Shown: positions 44,150 to 56,510, numbered from the stretch's first letter. The stretch: 64,000 nucleotides of DNA from Liopterus haemorrhoidalis (GCA_963971575.1 OZ020622.1:9090279-9154278); one strand, 5' to 3'. The notes: generated by a model not told the origin, from the letters alone. Numbers and translations: made by a program.

Positions 44150-46108
44150 ATACGAAACATTGTTAAATTTATTATGCAAAAAATACAAAAGTGACTAGGT
44201 AAAGCGTATTGTACAATACTAATTTAAAATAAATGACTTAAAAGCATTTTTTAAAAATAAATTATCACACTAAATCCTTTCCTAGTTCCGTTATAAAATC
44301 TTTTCAGTCCTTATCAAAACACTAATCTAGAAATATGATTCGAGCAAAAATTTATTTGCTAATATTATGCCGTAATTATATTGAAGAAACATTCTCACTC
44401 GAAACTGCTGTGTCTACACTTGGGTTGAAGTCGCGCGCCTTTTATTATCGCGAGCAGGGGCGGACTAAGGCCTAGGCAGCTGCATAGGGCCCGTGAAACC
44501 GTTTTATTACATCGATTTTCTCTTTATTTTATGATTTATTTAACAGATAGGGCTCACAATAAGATTCTTTCCTAGGGCCCCAATTTTCCTTAGTCCGTCA
44601 CTGATCGCGAGATCTTATTTTGGGTAAATATGTCGCACCATCATGGTTTTGATTATACAAAAGCCTGTCTATACTTGACTTATGTCAACAGACAAGTGTT
44701 TGGTCTTAAGCAGTTACTGGAAACTAGTAACATTTGTCGGCCAACAAACTTACGTCCTTGAACCTTGTAAAATGTTAGACAAAAGAGTGTCGAGCGAAAA
44801 TGTTTCCTCAATGTACACAAGGCGTTTGGTAACAATGTTAATAGGTTTAGTATTCACTGACAAGTTGTATGCCTGCGCTTTTTTTCGTTCAAACAACAAA
44901 CATCTAATCAGAAAGTTGGATTATCTGTACCATGAACCTTGAAAGGAATAAAGAGCACACGTGTAATGCTGCAACATGTCAGGAACTGCTACTGCGAACG
45001 AAATTACTATACCTAAAGTGACCAGACGTCTTAATTTGGAACAATTCGGTTTTTGATTCATTTGTACCATGTACCCATTCAATTTGCGAAAGTTTTGAAT
45101 TTTTTTCAGAATTGTATTAAACATTAAAAGTCCAAACAAAAAAATTCGTCACTTCCGGTCTAGAACCTGCTTAGTTTAACTACTGGTCACCATAATGACA
45201 ATGTTACCAATATACAAAAAATGCTACTAGAATCAAATATTGCTGTAGATGTATTCACAATACTAAATCTATTACAGAATACATATATACAAACAATCAT
45301 AAAATCAACAAAATGCAATAACAAAAATATTTACAGCTAAGTGGAGTTGCGACAATAAGTACTTATTCTGTGTTACTTCGTTAAAGAATCACAAGTCGAT
45401 GTTTACATATAAAACTTTAAAGCTTCTAGGTTCATACAGAAATATATTCTCTACGTAATTTTTGTACGATTATTTATATAAAAGACTTGCTGTTACAATT
45501 GAATCCTTAGGATTAAATATTTATTTAAAAATTAATACTTAACTCTATGTAAAGGATAAAAAAAATATAGGAATGGTTTACGTAAGGAATGTTTAATAAC
45601 AAAAAAAAGGAATAACATTCATACATTCGTGCAAAAAACTATATTTTTGTTCGTAGATTAATTTACAACGGTTTGTAACCATCAACTGTAAGTGCCGAAT
45701 TGGATTTAAATTACTTTGCGCTTGTGTCTGATAATAGACCATTGGAAATGACTTTATGAACAGAATTTTGACAGCCAATCAGAGTGTCAGTAGTGTGACT
45801 CGGCACGGCCGGTAAATTACGTCATCATTAACTCTAACCTCACTTTTCTACACATAGTAAGAAATAATTATAGACTACTAGTGTCTGGAAGACATAATGG
45901 ATATGCTAAATACTACGCTAAAAAATTTACGAATAGAAAAAGAGTTAAATAATAATTTTTAAATATTCAAAATACTTTTAGAGCTTAAATTAAAATATGT
46001 TAAATACGCAGAAAATAAATATATAAATAAAAATGCGCAAAATAAATATATGGCTTTGAAATCTTTGGAATACGTATTTAACATATGCAAAAAGTGTAGA
46101 TAATTACT
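44150..46108. other. Gene-free stretch between neugrin and SMOX
   Basis: Apart from the hAT MITE at 44455-44603 and a fragment with TGACCAGACG (45018) and CTGGTCACC (45182), no element or gene is recognised. AT-rich. Confidence 0.5.
44455..44603. mobile_element. hAT MITE (CAGGGGCGGACTAAGG ends)
   Basis: The ends CAGGGGCGGACTAAGG and CCTTAGTCCGTCACTG are inverted repeats. A perfect 8-bp duplication, ATCGCGAG, lies at 44447-44454 and 44604-44611. It is 149 bases and non-coding. Confidence 0.92.
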
Positions 46109-48513
46109 TTACTCGAGAGATATTCCTTGTATCCACGAACTTAAATCACTTTCGTCAGGGCATTCCATTATTATTTCTCTAGGCGTGTCGGGTACGAGAA
46201 GAGTTTGTGCTGCCGTTCTTCCTGATAAATACGCTCCATGAACTGTTGAGTAGAAATTGCTATGGGTGTGTTCGCCAGCGAACATTACCACAGGCTGTAA
46301 TAAAAATAGAGAATCAAATTAAACCTAACAAAGATGTAGACAAGTTGGCTAAGAGAAGAGTGGATATTAACTATCATAAGAGAAATAAACTCCAATTAAA
46401 CAATTGAGAAAGAAAGATATTGAGAAATAACACGGTCGAATACACTAATTGGTGGCCAAATTATAGTACTAAATACTGAAACTCAGTTTTGAATTTTTGT
46501 TACAATGTCGACAGAAGTTGTGAATAACTATAACAGCAGAACAAAGTGTAGTGTTTTTGGCTGTCATTTAAGAAACGATAAAGACAGGCATCTTAGTTTT
46601 TTACCGACCGCCAATATAAGTCCCTTATACGTCCCGTATTGTGATCATACCAATTTTGACATTTCGAGATTTCGATGGATCTCTACGAATTGAAGTCCAT
46701 ACATAACGTTTTGACTATTTTTAGCATGATGTCTGTCGGTCTGTCTATCGATCCGTGTACATGTGCAGAGCAAATTCGGTTTTTTTCAAAAAGGATTTTT
46801 ATGAAACTTCATATTTAAGCTTTTGACATTAATGGTACGAGTTGATCAACTTTTGGTAAAAATCGGTTTACTAGAAATGGGAGTTTACTCTTGTCGGTTT
46901 AAGATTTTTGCGAATATTTCACAACAGCGAAATATTTATATTATATTAAATGAAAATTTATAATTCACATAAATTTTTTATTCTTATACTAATATTTACT
47001 TTTTGCTGACTAGGTTTTGAGTACAGTGGTTGCGCCAATATTTCTAAGTCTATTTGAGAGGCCCCAACTCCAATTGATGTGTAAGAACCCCTGGTATATG
47101 GCTGACTTGCCCAACTGGTACTGAAAAAAAAAATACATATTCTTTCTAATCCGTTCAATTTTTTTAAAGTACATACCAAATACATTGTTTAGGTTTTGGA
47201 ATAAATGGATCGTTTAAAAATTTTCGTAATATTTCAGTACATTTTTCTGAAATTACTTCCGAGGGCAATGTTTCCATATATTCAGCAGCCATTCCCGATA
47301 TCCATCCTAATATTAACGTATCTGATAATTTAGAGAACGAATAAATTTTTTTATACCAATCTTTACTTGCATCAGTAGAATCTTCAGTACTTGTGCTTGG
47401 TATATCTGTTTCCCATAAGAGCATAACTTCTGATATATCAGGATTAAGAAACGGTCTGTCGTATTCTAGGTATATTTTATCTACTGTACCAAATAAGAGT
47501 CTTTCGATTGCGTCTAATTTTTCCTCGGGTAATGGAGGTGTGAATAATGTGTTAACCTTTTCTTTTAATACACCTAAGGGAATAGCGCATATCAAATGAT
47601 CACTGTAGAATATTTTTCCATTTTCACACGTTACTTCTATGTTCGCTTCAGATTTAATATTTCTTTTTCCAGCATCACTTTCAGAACTAGATTCTCGACT
47701 TGTCGAAGGTTCAGGTTCAGGAATCTCTCCAGTTACTGTTTGATCAGAATCATCCGATTCGTCTCCATCTATTACACTGTTTTCTATATTACACCATCGA
47801 ATTTTAGACACTGCGTGATTCTTTAATATACTATCGGGATTTATGTGTTTTGATACAGGTCCTAATATAGCACTGTATCCAGCGGGTAATAATATATTAC
47901 CACCTTGTAATTCAGTATAACTACCTATTTCTAATAGATCAATTTCAGACATATTATCACAACCTGTAATACAGGTTTCTCGTTTTAAAAGGCAGTCAAA
48001 AATTAGCTGTCTTAAATGTCGATCACTTATATTTGTAATTCTGTCTAAGTATAAATTTATTTCTAGTTTTATGTGGTCTCCAACGCTGTGGATACCATTT
48101 GGAGGTATATATTGACATAGAAAATACTCTTCACATCTCTTAAAAAAGCAAGTATATGCTTCATATATTTCTTGTAAGACAGGAAATGGCACTTGCTTAC
48201 CATCTTCCATAGCGGCTACTACTTTATGCGGCTTTGGTGTGAATATTATATCAATCAACCCGTTTGCCATCGCAAGTTCGTAGATTGGATTCCCTAACAC
48301 ACCATGTATCCAGTTCGCACCTAATTCTACTTTAGCTGTACCTATGTCGATTTGAACTATACGTCCACCTATCCTATTCCTTGCTTCGAGTATTTTGAAA
48401 TCTGTGCATCCATTCTTGACAAGATGATTTGCTGCTGATAATCCAGCCATACCAGCACCAATTATCAAGATTTTTGAGTACTGACTGCTTTTATTATCAC
48501 CATTTTTATCCAT
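46109..48513 (-). CDS. SMOX: Spermine oxidase-like FAD amine oxidase
   Basis: Three exons, 48513-47177, 47120-47000 and 46294-46109, give 547 residues (1644 bases) with consistent phases. The N-terminal FAD-binding Rossmann motif is GAGMAG (19-24), then LEARNRIGGR and GANWIHG. Residues around 346 read GTVDKIYLEY; the Lys corresponds to the conserved lysine near the flavin. The C-terminal part has GEHTHSNFYSTVHGAYLSG, the second FAD motif. The enzyme would oxidise spermine (or acetylpolyamines) to spermidine, an aldehyde and hydrogen peroxide. The C-terminus is SLE, not a peroxisomal PTS1, so a cytosolic SMOX is likelier than peroxisomal PAOX, but substrate cannot be set from sequence. Residues 243-288 are an acidic, Ser-rich low-complexity insert, as in some SMOX forms. 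TAPT1 starts divergently 192 bases away. Confidence 0.92.
46505..46640 (+). pseudogene. THAP-like zinc-finger fragment
   Basis: The frame from 46505 reads MSTEVVNNYNSRTKCSVFGC and then HLRNDKDRHLSFLP, the start of a THAP domain. It then runs into a repeat segment shared with 53.8-54.1 kb. It lies in SMOX intron 2 in antisense. It is a broken fragment, with no stop-free continuation to the second half of the finger. Confidence 0.4.
46700..46930 (-). repeat. Family B repeat fragment
   Basis: Minus-strand copy of a family shared with 53.75-54.09 kb and 59.70-59.92 kb (TTTTTACCAAAAGTTGATCAAC, AGCTTAAATATGAAGTTTCA). It includes a short GACA-type microsatellite. Confidence 0.75.
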
Positions 48514-48704
48514 ATTTTCATTAGTTTCACTCAGCTGATTTAAGACGCTCCGGCGATTTGTTCAAATATATTTGGCAAACCTGCACAGGCGTATTTTTAT
48601 TTATGGATAGGGATATTTGCCACTCCTCTTATGTTTTGAAGTGTAATTTTAAGGTTATCTTATCTGTCATACAGTAATGAAAGAAAATAAAACAAATAGT
48701 TAAC
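48514..48704. promoter_or_regulatory. Bidirectional promoter between SMOX and TAPT1
   Basis: The 191 bases between the two divergent ATGs must contain both start sites. No TATA box is visible. Inferred from spacing only. Confidence 0.55.
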
Positions 48705-51700
48705 ATGTCATCTTTAGAAAATAATTTTAATTCACATAGTGAGAAAAAAATTAGATTTAGACCAGACGCACATATTTTATTTAATAATGACAACAGATAT
48801 GAAGAAATACATGATAATACAAATACCAATGAACAAGAATCGAAGAAAAAAGGTATAATTTATAATTCCCTTTTCGATTAAATTATTAACAGATGTTTGA
48901 TTACAGAAAAAACTCCTTCATTATTTTCTTTCTTGCAAGTCGAACTGACAAGGAGTTATTTATTAGAGCATGATGAAGAAAGATATTCAGCACGGAGAGA
49001 GAAAATATATTCTTTTATGAAAATACCAAGAGAAGTTGAGAAATTTATGACATATGGTTTTTTCCAGTGCTTTGATTCCTTTTTATTTGTATATACTTTC
49101 TTGCCGGTGAGGTTTGTTTTAGCTGTTTGGGGGCTAATTACACGACCTGTACTTGAGTGTTTCGGGTAATGACCTACTTTCTATTACTTTGAGTTATAAA
49201 TAAGTTACGTTTTCATATATTAATTTGATATTTGGTTTCAATGGTGCCTTATATGTTCACCATCATTTGCAATTGTTGCCATTTTTTAAAGAGCTCTTCG
49301 ATTTCTTTTGCACAGAATTCTGCTTCTGATGTAAAAGTTCTGAAAAATCTATTGAAATTGTTCGTAATTGGAGAAATTTATCCCCATTATGGAGTTTTGT
49401 AGTGATAAAAAGATGAAAAACAGAAGGCACAAAAAATAAAGAAACAGATATAGTCTGCAATTTTATTAATATATTTTTACAATTTGTTCCTGAGAGCGGA
49501 GGTTATTTATGACTAAATCCAATATAAATATATCGTAATTGTTATTTAAAAATTTGATATTTTAGAATGTGGAAGAGAAATACCAAAACAATTTTAACAC
49601 CTGCAGAAATCTGTGATCTTCTTAAGGCTAGTATTATAATTTTATGTAGCGCTATGATGTTTTATATTGATACCAATATGATGTACCATTTAATTAAGAG
49701 CCAATCAGTCATAAAACTTTATATATTTTATAATATGTTGGAAGTAGGAGATAGATTATTTTCTGCTTTCGGACAAGATACGATAGATGCTTTATTCTGG
49801 ACTGCTACCGAACCTAGGGACCGGAAGAGAGAGCATTTAGGGCTTGTAACTCATGTCTTATTTGCTCTCATATATGTCTGTATCCTTTAACATCTTTAAC
49901 AAATGTAATTTATTACTAAACGTATCATAAAAATATGTTTCCTTAACAGTATTTTAGTTTTGCATAGTTTACTGGTGCTTTTTCAAGCAACAACATTGAA
50001 TGTTGCTATTAATTCAAACAACAAGGCTTTGCTGACAATAATGATGTCCAACAACGTAAGTTATGAAATTAAACTTAACATATTGAATGCGGAAAAGAAA
50101 ACTTGTTACCTTCGTTGAGCTGATCATTATATTCACAAGTGATGGCGAACCTTTTTTCTCAGGTCAAAATTTAATTTAAAATTTTGTAGATTCAAATCGC
50201 GGGTCAAATATATTAGGTGTACTGGAAAGTTTTTTCGTTGTTCTGGTATTATTAAAATAGAAACAAATCAAAAGAAAAAAAATGTACTTTATTGAGTAAA
50301 ATAGTTACCATTGTGATCTATAACACTCTGCCATTTATCAGGAAGAGAAAATATTCCCGATTTATAAAAATCCTGATTTTTTGAAGGAAAAAATTGTTCA
50401 AAGCTCATTTTAACATGGTTCATATCTCTTGTTTCTTAAAAAGTGACCGAAATAAGTGATAGTCGGAGGGTGAAATATCTGGTAAGTAGGGGAACCTCCC
50501 AATCAACCTCAGAAATTTTTTCACGCGACTCTTTTTGATGAATGTGGTGTATGAGGAATAACTCCTCTTCTATTCACAATTTCTGGCCGATTTCTGGTCA
50601 AGTCCTGATTCAGTCGATCCAATTGTTCACAGTAGAGATCAGAATTAACACTTTGCCCCGGTTTTAACATATAATAAATTATCCTTTATGGCCTTCCAGA
50701 TCGAAGTTCATCATCCAAGCATAAATTTCCTGATTTAAATTTTTTAAACCACTGTTGACAAGTGCGTACACTTAGTTTATCATCATAAACAGTGCAAATG
50801 TTTTATGTAGCAACTGTAGTAGATTTTTTTTTATGGTACTCTTACAACATTAAGCAGCATAAAAAATGTTTTGATGAAAATTCTTCTACCATTTTAAAAT
50901 ACAAGGGTTTAAAATGAAACGAAAACAATAATTAGGTACTCAAGATTACAGAGTTTAATCAAAACGCAAAAGACGTCTGTTTAATTTGGCGAATAAGTCA
51001 TGACTAGTTCGCATACTGCACTAATAATAAAAACGAAAAAACTTTCCGGTACACCTAATATAATGGGTAAATAAAAATATGTCGCTTTAGTGTGTATATA
51101 TTTATTTGGAATCGCCTGCTAATCTCGTTAACTCCACATGAGCTAGCGGCCTTGTGTTTGACGTCATACGTTCGCCATCACTGGCATAGAGCATGCTGTG
51201 ACTATATTATAAGACGTAATTGATTAATAGTAACTATTTTTTTTTTCAGTTTGTAGAACTGAAAGGCAGTGTGTTTAAGAAATTTGATAAAAACAATTTA
51301 TTCCAAGTAGCATGTAGTGATGTAAGAGAAAGATTTCATCTTTTTATACTCCTATTTATAGTAGTTTTACAAACAATGAAAGAATATTCATGGAAAGAAG
51401 AACGATTTTGGGTGTTAGTTCCCGACTGTCTAATGGTCCTAATCGCCGAAATATTAGTAGACTGGATAAAACATGCATTTATCACAAGATTCAACGAGTT
51501 ACAAGTAGACGTATATAAAGATTACACAATAAGTTTAGCGTATGACATGGCACAGACAAGACAAAAACATGCTTTCTCCGATCATTCAGACTTAGTTGCG
51601 AGAAGAATGGGCTTCATCCCTCTACCACTAGGTGTAGTAATGATTAGAGTACTTGCAAATGCAATACACATAGAAGGACTTGCATCATTTACAATACTAG

Positions 51701-52302
51701 GAGTTGCATATGCAACTTTATATACATTCAGAATTCTTAACAGTTTAGTAATACTTGGCAAGGCTTGTGATTTTATATCCCAACACAAGCAAGATAAAGC
51801 CATATTACAATCACCATCAAACGTCCGAGCAGCTAGCCCGGTTCAAACTAACCTGAACGGAAAGAGTTTTACACGAGATTTATTCAAAGATACAGCTACA
51901 AGTCCTGTTAAACCCGTAATACAACTACCGCAAAGATCTCAAACTGTAGAAGTACTTACAACAGAAATAGAAAACAACGGAATAGAAAAAGATATAAAAA
52001 ATAATGTTTTAAGTTTGGGTACGGCAGCAATTTTTGCTAATAGTTCTGTCGATTTAAAGAATGCATGTTTAAACGAAGAATTATTAAGAGTTGAGGAAAA
52101 TGAAATAGAAGAAAACGATGAAGGTTTAGTAAGCCGTAGCGTTCCTGATATTAAAACTGAGGTTGAAGATATAAAAGAATGTAACACTCCGGAGAATTTG
52201 GTTTGTAACGATAATGGAATATTAAAGAGAGCAGAATCGGAACCATCTTTGGCTATTTCTAGCGAGAACGATGCAAACAGTTTAAATCAGATACGAACAT
52301 AG
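48705..52302 (+). CDS. TAPT1: TAPT1 (transmembrane anterior-posterior transformation) homologue
   Basis: Five exons, 48705-48852, 48907-49165, 49566-49879, 49958-50055 and 51250-52302, give 623 residues in frame. The family's conserved blocks are present: QVELTRSYLLEHDE, KIPREVEKFMTYGFFQCFDS, NMMYHLIKSQSVIKLYIFYN, FGQDTIDALFWTATEPRDR, KALLTIMMSNN, FVELKGSVFKKFDKNNLFQ, and DHSDLVARRMGFIPLPLGV. Several hydrophobic spans lie in the middle; the C-terminal ~150 residues are polar and poorly conserved. TAPT1 localises to the ciliary base or ER-Golgi in vertebrates and is needed for normal cilia and skeletal patterning. The exon 3/4 boundary was chosen from GTATCC and TTTTAG so that residues read IYVFLHSLLVLFQATTLNVA. 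Intron 4 carries a mariner relic. Confidence 0.95.
50213..51058 (-). mobile_element. mariner element, internally deleted and inactive
   Basis: The ends are TTAGGTGTACTGGAAAGTTT and its near-complement AAACTTTCCGGTACACCTAA. They are flanked by TA (50211-50212 and 51059-51060). On the minus strand fragments of transposase remain: WFKKFKSGNLCLDDELRSGR, then after an internal deletion LKPGQSVNSDLYCEQLDRLN, NRPEIVNRRGV, a frameshifted SPSDYHLF-like stretch, and LPDKWQSVIDHNGNYF. The catalytic HDNARPH motif is degraded and stops are present, so it is dead. It lies in TAPT1 intron 4, antisense to the gene. Confidence 0.95.
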
Positions 52303-52309
52303 TTTGTTA

Positions 52310-53150
52310 ATTTGTATATTTATTTTCTGTAAATATGATTGTTGTTTTATATAGATTTTATTAACAGGTATTATGGGATACATGAGAATTAAAATTTGTA
52401 TGAAGTAGAAAGATGTCATTTGTTTTGTGATATTTATTAAAAATAAATATGTTATTAAAAAAATATATATGCATTAAATTTCTGTATACATCTGAGCTAG
52501 TTCCTTAACCGATTTTTTTCTGGAAAGTGTTTTAATTGGAGCAAAAAAAAGGTCATGGCTGCAATAGCTTTTACCATTTACAAATTATTTCTTCAATTTA
52601 TTTTATAAAATACACATTCCAAACTATTAAGTTTATAATTGAAACATTATTTATAAATTAAACTAATAATTCAACTAATTTTAATTAATATCTATATTAT
52701 ATACCTTTCTTAGCCTTTTCGTACTCCGTGGAACAACATGTGGATTTCCAACAATTGCACTCAAAATTTCACACTAATATTACATCTGGCATTAATAAAA
52801 ATAATTTAATATCAAAATTTTACTAATTTATACCATCTAAATACAAAAATCAACCTCAAATTAATTTCTCGTCGAATTTTTAGACAGGTAGCCATGACCG
52901 TTTCAAAATGGCGATTTTATTTACCAACAATTTTAATATGATTATTTAATTTTAGTAACAATAACACTAGTAGTAATTATATCATTCAGAAATTGGACAG
53001 TTTAATTTATAAATATAATAATTAGTTTGTTTAAAATTTAGTTTTTATATAAGAAATTTTTGATTTTAAGACGCGTAATCTTTCATGACGTCATAAGCAG
53101 GCCATGTTCCAAAAAGTCAAGAAAAAAACTTTTTTTCCTTAATTATATCC
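52310..53150. other. No gene recognised downstream of TAPT1
   Basis: AT-rich DNA with several AATAAA signals near 52440-52450 that may end the TAPT1 message. No repeat family was assigned. Confidence 0.5.
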
Positions 53151-53254
53151 GGTTTAGGCTGACCAGACGTACTCTTTTTTAGAGCATTATACTCTTTTCT
53201 AAGTAATATCCTCTTTACTCTTACTTTTTATAAAAGAACTCTCAATATACTCTT

Positions 53255-53460
53255 TTTTTTGCTCACTTGTATTTGTAGAGTGAGGACCTTTTTTTTGCTC
53301 ATCACTTGTATTTCTAGAGTGAGAACCTTTTTTTGCTCATCATTTGTATTTCTAGAGCGAGGACCTTTTGTTTTTGCTCATCACTTGTATATCTAGAGTG
53401 AGGATTTTTTTTTTTTTGCTCATCACTTGTATTTCTAGAATGAGGACCTTTTTTTTGCAG
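53255..53460. repeat. 39-42 bp tandem array (AGTGAGGACCTTTTTT unit)
   Basis: Five imperfect copies of CACTTGTATTTCTAGAGTGA followed by GGACCTTTTTTTTGCTCAT. The same unit, often inverted, is the interior of several unrelated MITE families at 7.96, 26.9, 30.4, 55.3 and 56.3 kb. Confidence 0.9.
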
Positions 53461-53569
53461 AAAAAAAAAAATTTAATTTATTATGTGATTTCAAAAGAAA
53501 TCTCTTAAGACGTAGATTAAGGAACGAAAAGTATTTAAGTACATTTTCTGTGTTTTAATACGATTTTTT

Positions 53570-54090
53570 CCAAAAATTTGCTAAAAAATCAGCTATGGCC
53601 ACCACAGGACCGACCGCCATCACAAAGTACTTGTATAAAATACATTCTAGCAGCAGAGTAGTTATTATTAAATATTATTAAATAAAATAAAAAAATTTAC
53701 AAAATGTCTCAATTAAAAATTGTTAGTTATTGCTTTTATAGCAACTTTTGTTAAATAATTTTTTTCGAAATATTTCTCGGTTGTGAAATATTCGCAAAAA
53801 TTTTAAAACCGACACGAGTAAACTACCATTTCTAGTCAACTGATTTTTACCAAAAGATGATCAACTCGTACCACTGGTGTCAAAAGCTTAAATATGAAGT
53901 TTCATAAAAATCCTTTCTGCCGAATTTGCTCTGCACGTGTACACAGACCGACAGACAGACAGACGGACGGACAGACCGACAGACATCATGCTGAAAATAG
54001 TCAGAACGTTATGTAGGGACCTCAATTCGTGGAGATCCATCAAAATCTCGTCAAAATCGGTATGATCACATTATATATGTTATAACCCAG
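53570..54090 (+). repeat. Family B repeat with GACAGACAGACGGACGGACA microsatellite
   Basis: It contains a ~70-base conserved block (GGCCACCACAGGACCGACCG ... ATTCTAGCAGCAGAGTA), a ~130-base block (GACACGAGTAAACTACC ... AAATATGAAGTTTCAT), and a degenerate CAGA/GACA microsatellite. Related copies are near 58800-58890, 59490-59920 and, inverted, 46700-46930. It has no coding frame. Confidence 0.75.
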
Positions 54091-54369
54091 GCGGGCTAAA
54101 CTAAAAATCTGAAATATTCTGAGTAATGCACATCAATGTGAATCGGAATAGTACAATAGGAATTTTTTATCTCATAATTATTTTGAAAGTTACTAAGTTT
54201 TTAGTAAAACCATGCTTACAATATTTATCTGACTGACATAAGAACTAGGTAGTTATAGCTGGGTCTTGATGCGAGCGCATCTCAAGTATGCATGTAAGTC
54301 TCTAAAAAAAGCACGTGGGTTATTTTTTCAAAATTCATCGAAATTTATGATTTTTAATATATACACACA

Positions 54370-54440
54370 ATTTGTTATCAGTGACTAAATACCTACAAAA
54401 CCCTGAAATGTGTGAAAATTCACATTTCACATCAATTCTT
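54370..54440. mobile_element. Family A terminal fragment
   Basis: ACTAAATACCTACAAAACCC and GTGTGAAAATTCACATTTCA reproduce the outer end of the 17340 element in inverse orientation. Confidence 0.6.
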
Positions 54441-54759
54441 TGATTATGTTTACCACTTTTTTTAACCGTGCCTAATTTAATTCCCATCTTTTAAAATGAG
54501 TGAATAACTTCGAAATCATTTAAAATAAAGGTAAGTAATCAATGAGAAATATGTCAAAGTTCAGAAGGAGTTAAAATGCGTTATATTTTCCACGGATGCT
54601 ATCTGTTGCTTGCTAGGTGACGTGACTTTCAGGGGCGTGGTTGAAAAGTTCATGGAAGGTCAAAGGTCAATAACAAACAGGTTTAATTCATGGACAACAG
54701 AAAACTCCAAAAATGCACCAGAACAATAAGAACGGCTTTTACAATAATAAACACTGGAA

Positions 54760-54880
54760 AATCAGAGAAATTTAGTTTATTTGGTTACATAATCCGTAAT
54801 GGTGGGCCTAAGGTAGAAAGGCCTTGTGGAAAATCAGAGAAATATAGTTTATTTGGTTACATAATCCTTAATTGTGGCCT
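54760..54880. repeat. 65-bp tandem duplication
   Basis: GGAAAATCAGAGAAATTTAG and TTTATTTGGTTACATAATCC occur twice, about 65 bases apart. Confidence 0.8.
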
Positions 54881-55208
54881 ACTGATGATATACATATATG
54901 CAATGTTACAGTTGGCTGAGTAATTTTGATTACGATATTCATATACTTCATTTGTACTTACACTCTACGTCCCTCAAACTCAAGGTTTCCCACATAATTA
55001 GTTTCCAAAACTCGCGAGCGGATCAAGCCTGAAAACCCTACGTTCGCTAGCTGGTTGCTATGATTCTTAAGGTGCCTACAGATGGTGTGGCAAGTAATGG
55101 CGAATGTTTACATTTGTCTAGGTCCGTGTATCGTGTTAACGGACAACACATCACAAGTCCCAGCCAATGTACGTTGAGATTGGCACTGGCCGACGTTCGC
55201 TTCCGAAA

Positions 55209-55528
55209 TAGGGCCGACGGAAGCGGAAATGCAAGGCATGCGGGCCCCGCTGCGAGGGGGGACGTGAGATTCAAAAGGACGCCAAATGCCAAATGAATGT
55301 AAAAGTAATTTAGTGAAATGTAATTTTAGAAGTGAGGACCTTTTTTTTAGGTCTTCTCTTAAAATTTAGAAGTGAGGACCTTTTTTTTGGTCTTCATTTG
55401 TATTTAGAAGGGAAGACCTTTTTTTTAGGTCTTCATTTGACATGCTCGAAAAAAGTGTAACTACGCCCTGCCTAGGGGCGCTCAATTAATCTTGCCTATG
55501 GGCGCCACAGACCCTCGCGCCGGCTCTG
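55209..55528. mobile_element. hAT MITE, CAGGGCCGGC family, copy 3
   Basis: It starts TAGGGCCGACGGAAGC and ends GCGCCGGCTCTG, both decayed versions of the copy 1 ends, with the same interior order (ACGTGAGATTCAAAAGG, GTGAGGACCTTTTTTTTAGG tandem units, CTACGCCCTGCCTAGGGGCG). No clear target duplication. Confidence 0.75.
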
Positions 55529-55529
55529 C

Positions 55530-56300
55530 TAAAGTACAGAGAGGTCATAATTTCTTGTCAGTTATGCAATAGTTGACAGAAACATTTTGTTATCAAATTT
55601 ATTTCCAAGGACATGCACACATAGACGTAGATTCGATTTTTATATTGGGTTATGTATGTTCAATATTTCACTTACCTCTAAGAGCTAACCTCGATCAACA
55701 ATCGTCTTCCAATTATAATCTTATTAACAATAATACCAACAACAACAATAATATATCTTAACAAAAACCAATTAATTATGAAATGAACACTACTTTTTCT
55801 CTACACGCCAATGAGTTAACGAACAACATGAAGTTATCAATACAATATCGTTACTGATTGGTTCTTTGTTAAATTGGAATTTTTAGATATGAGATAGAAT
55901 ACAGTTTTGATATTTTTAAGCTCATTGTTTACTGTTATGTAACTAATAAGAAATTATGATCACACGGTATATTTTATAGATAAACCGGTAACAGATCTAA
56001 AGCCACATTAATAAACAATTGTTAAAAATTTTGGTTGGCGCCTTCTATTTGGCGCCTTCGAAATTTGGCGTCTATGGCCTGGGGCACATTCACAAAAGCT
56101 TCGATACCACTTTGGTAATAATTCATATAAGTACCTCATTAGAAAAATAAGCCAAAACTAATGTTTATTTTTAAAGAGAAAGATTAATTAATATTCATGT
56201 ACATATGGCCCGAATACATCTAATATTTATTTGACATTTTTGTAATCTTATATAGAATTTACGAGTTCCTGCTCATGCTTAGATACAAAGGTCTCAAGTT
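55530..56300. other. No gene recognised
   Basis: AT-rich, no long frame; a GGCGCCTTCTATTTGGCGCC inverted repeat occurs near 56037. Confidence 0.4.
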
Positions 56301-56310
56301 GCACTAATAA

Positions 56311-56498
56311 TAGGGTGACCATTTTCTTAAGAAGGCAATGCGGGACGGAGCAAAAAAAAAGGTCCTCATCTCCCAAAATCCAAGTGAAGAGCAAAAAAAA
56401 GGTCCTCACCTCCCAAATCCAAATGCGGGACTTTTACGGGACGCATCTTAATGCGAGACAAAATGTTAAAATGCGGGACGAATGGTCACCCTACCCTA
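56311..56498. mobile_element. hAT MITE, TAGGGTGACCAT family, copy 2
   Basis: It shares the left end and tandem core with the copy at 26851. A perfect 8-bp duplication ACTAATAA lies at 56303-56310 and 56499-56506. The right end carries an extra CCCTA (ATGGTCACCCTACCCTA), a small terminal duplication inside the duplication boundary. Confidence 0.92.
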
Positions 56499-56510
56499 AC
56501 TAATAAACAT

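Noticed and set aside
47393..47826. Plus-strand frames antisense to SMOX
   Set aside because: Shadows of the minus-strand coding exon with its conserved FAD enzyme sequence.
54690..54923. 77-codon frame with an internal repeat
   Set aside because: Explained by a 65-bp tandem duplication; no recognisable domain.
55047..55296. Overlapping 78- and 81-codon frames on both strands
   Set aside because: They lie across a GC-richer stretch and the start of a hAT MITE; no domain or splice context.
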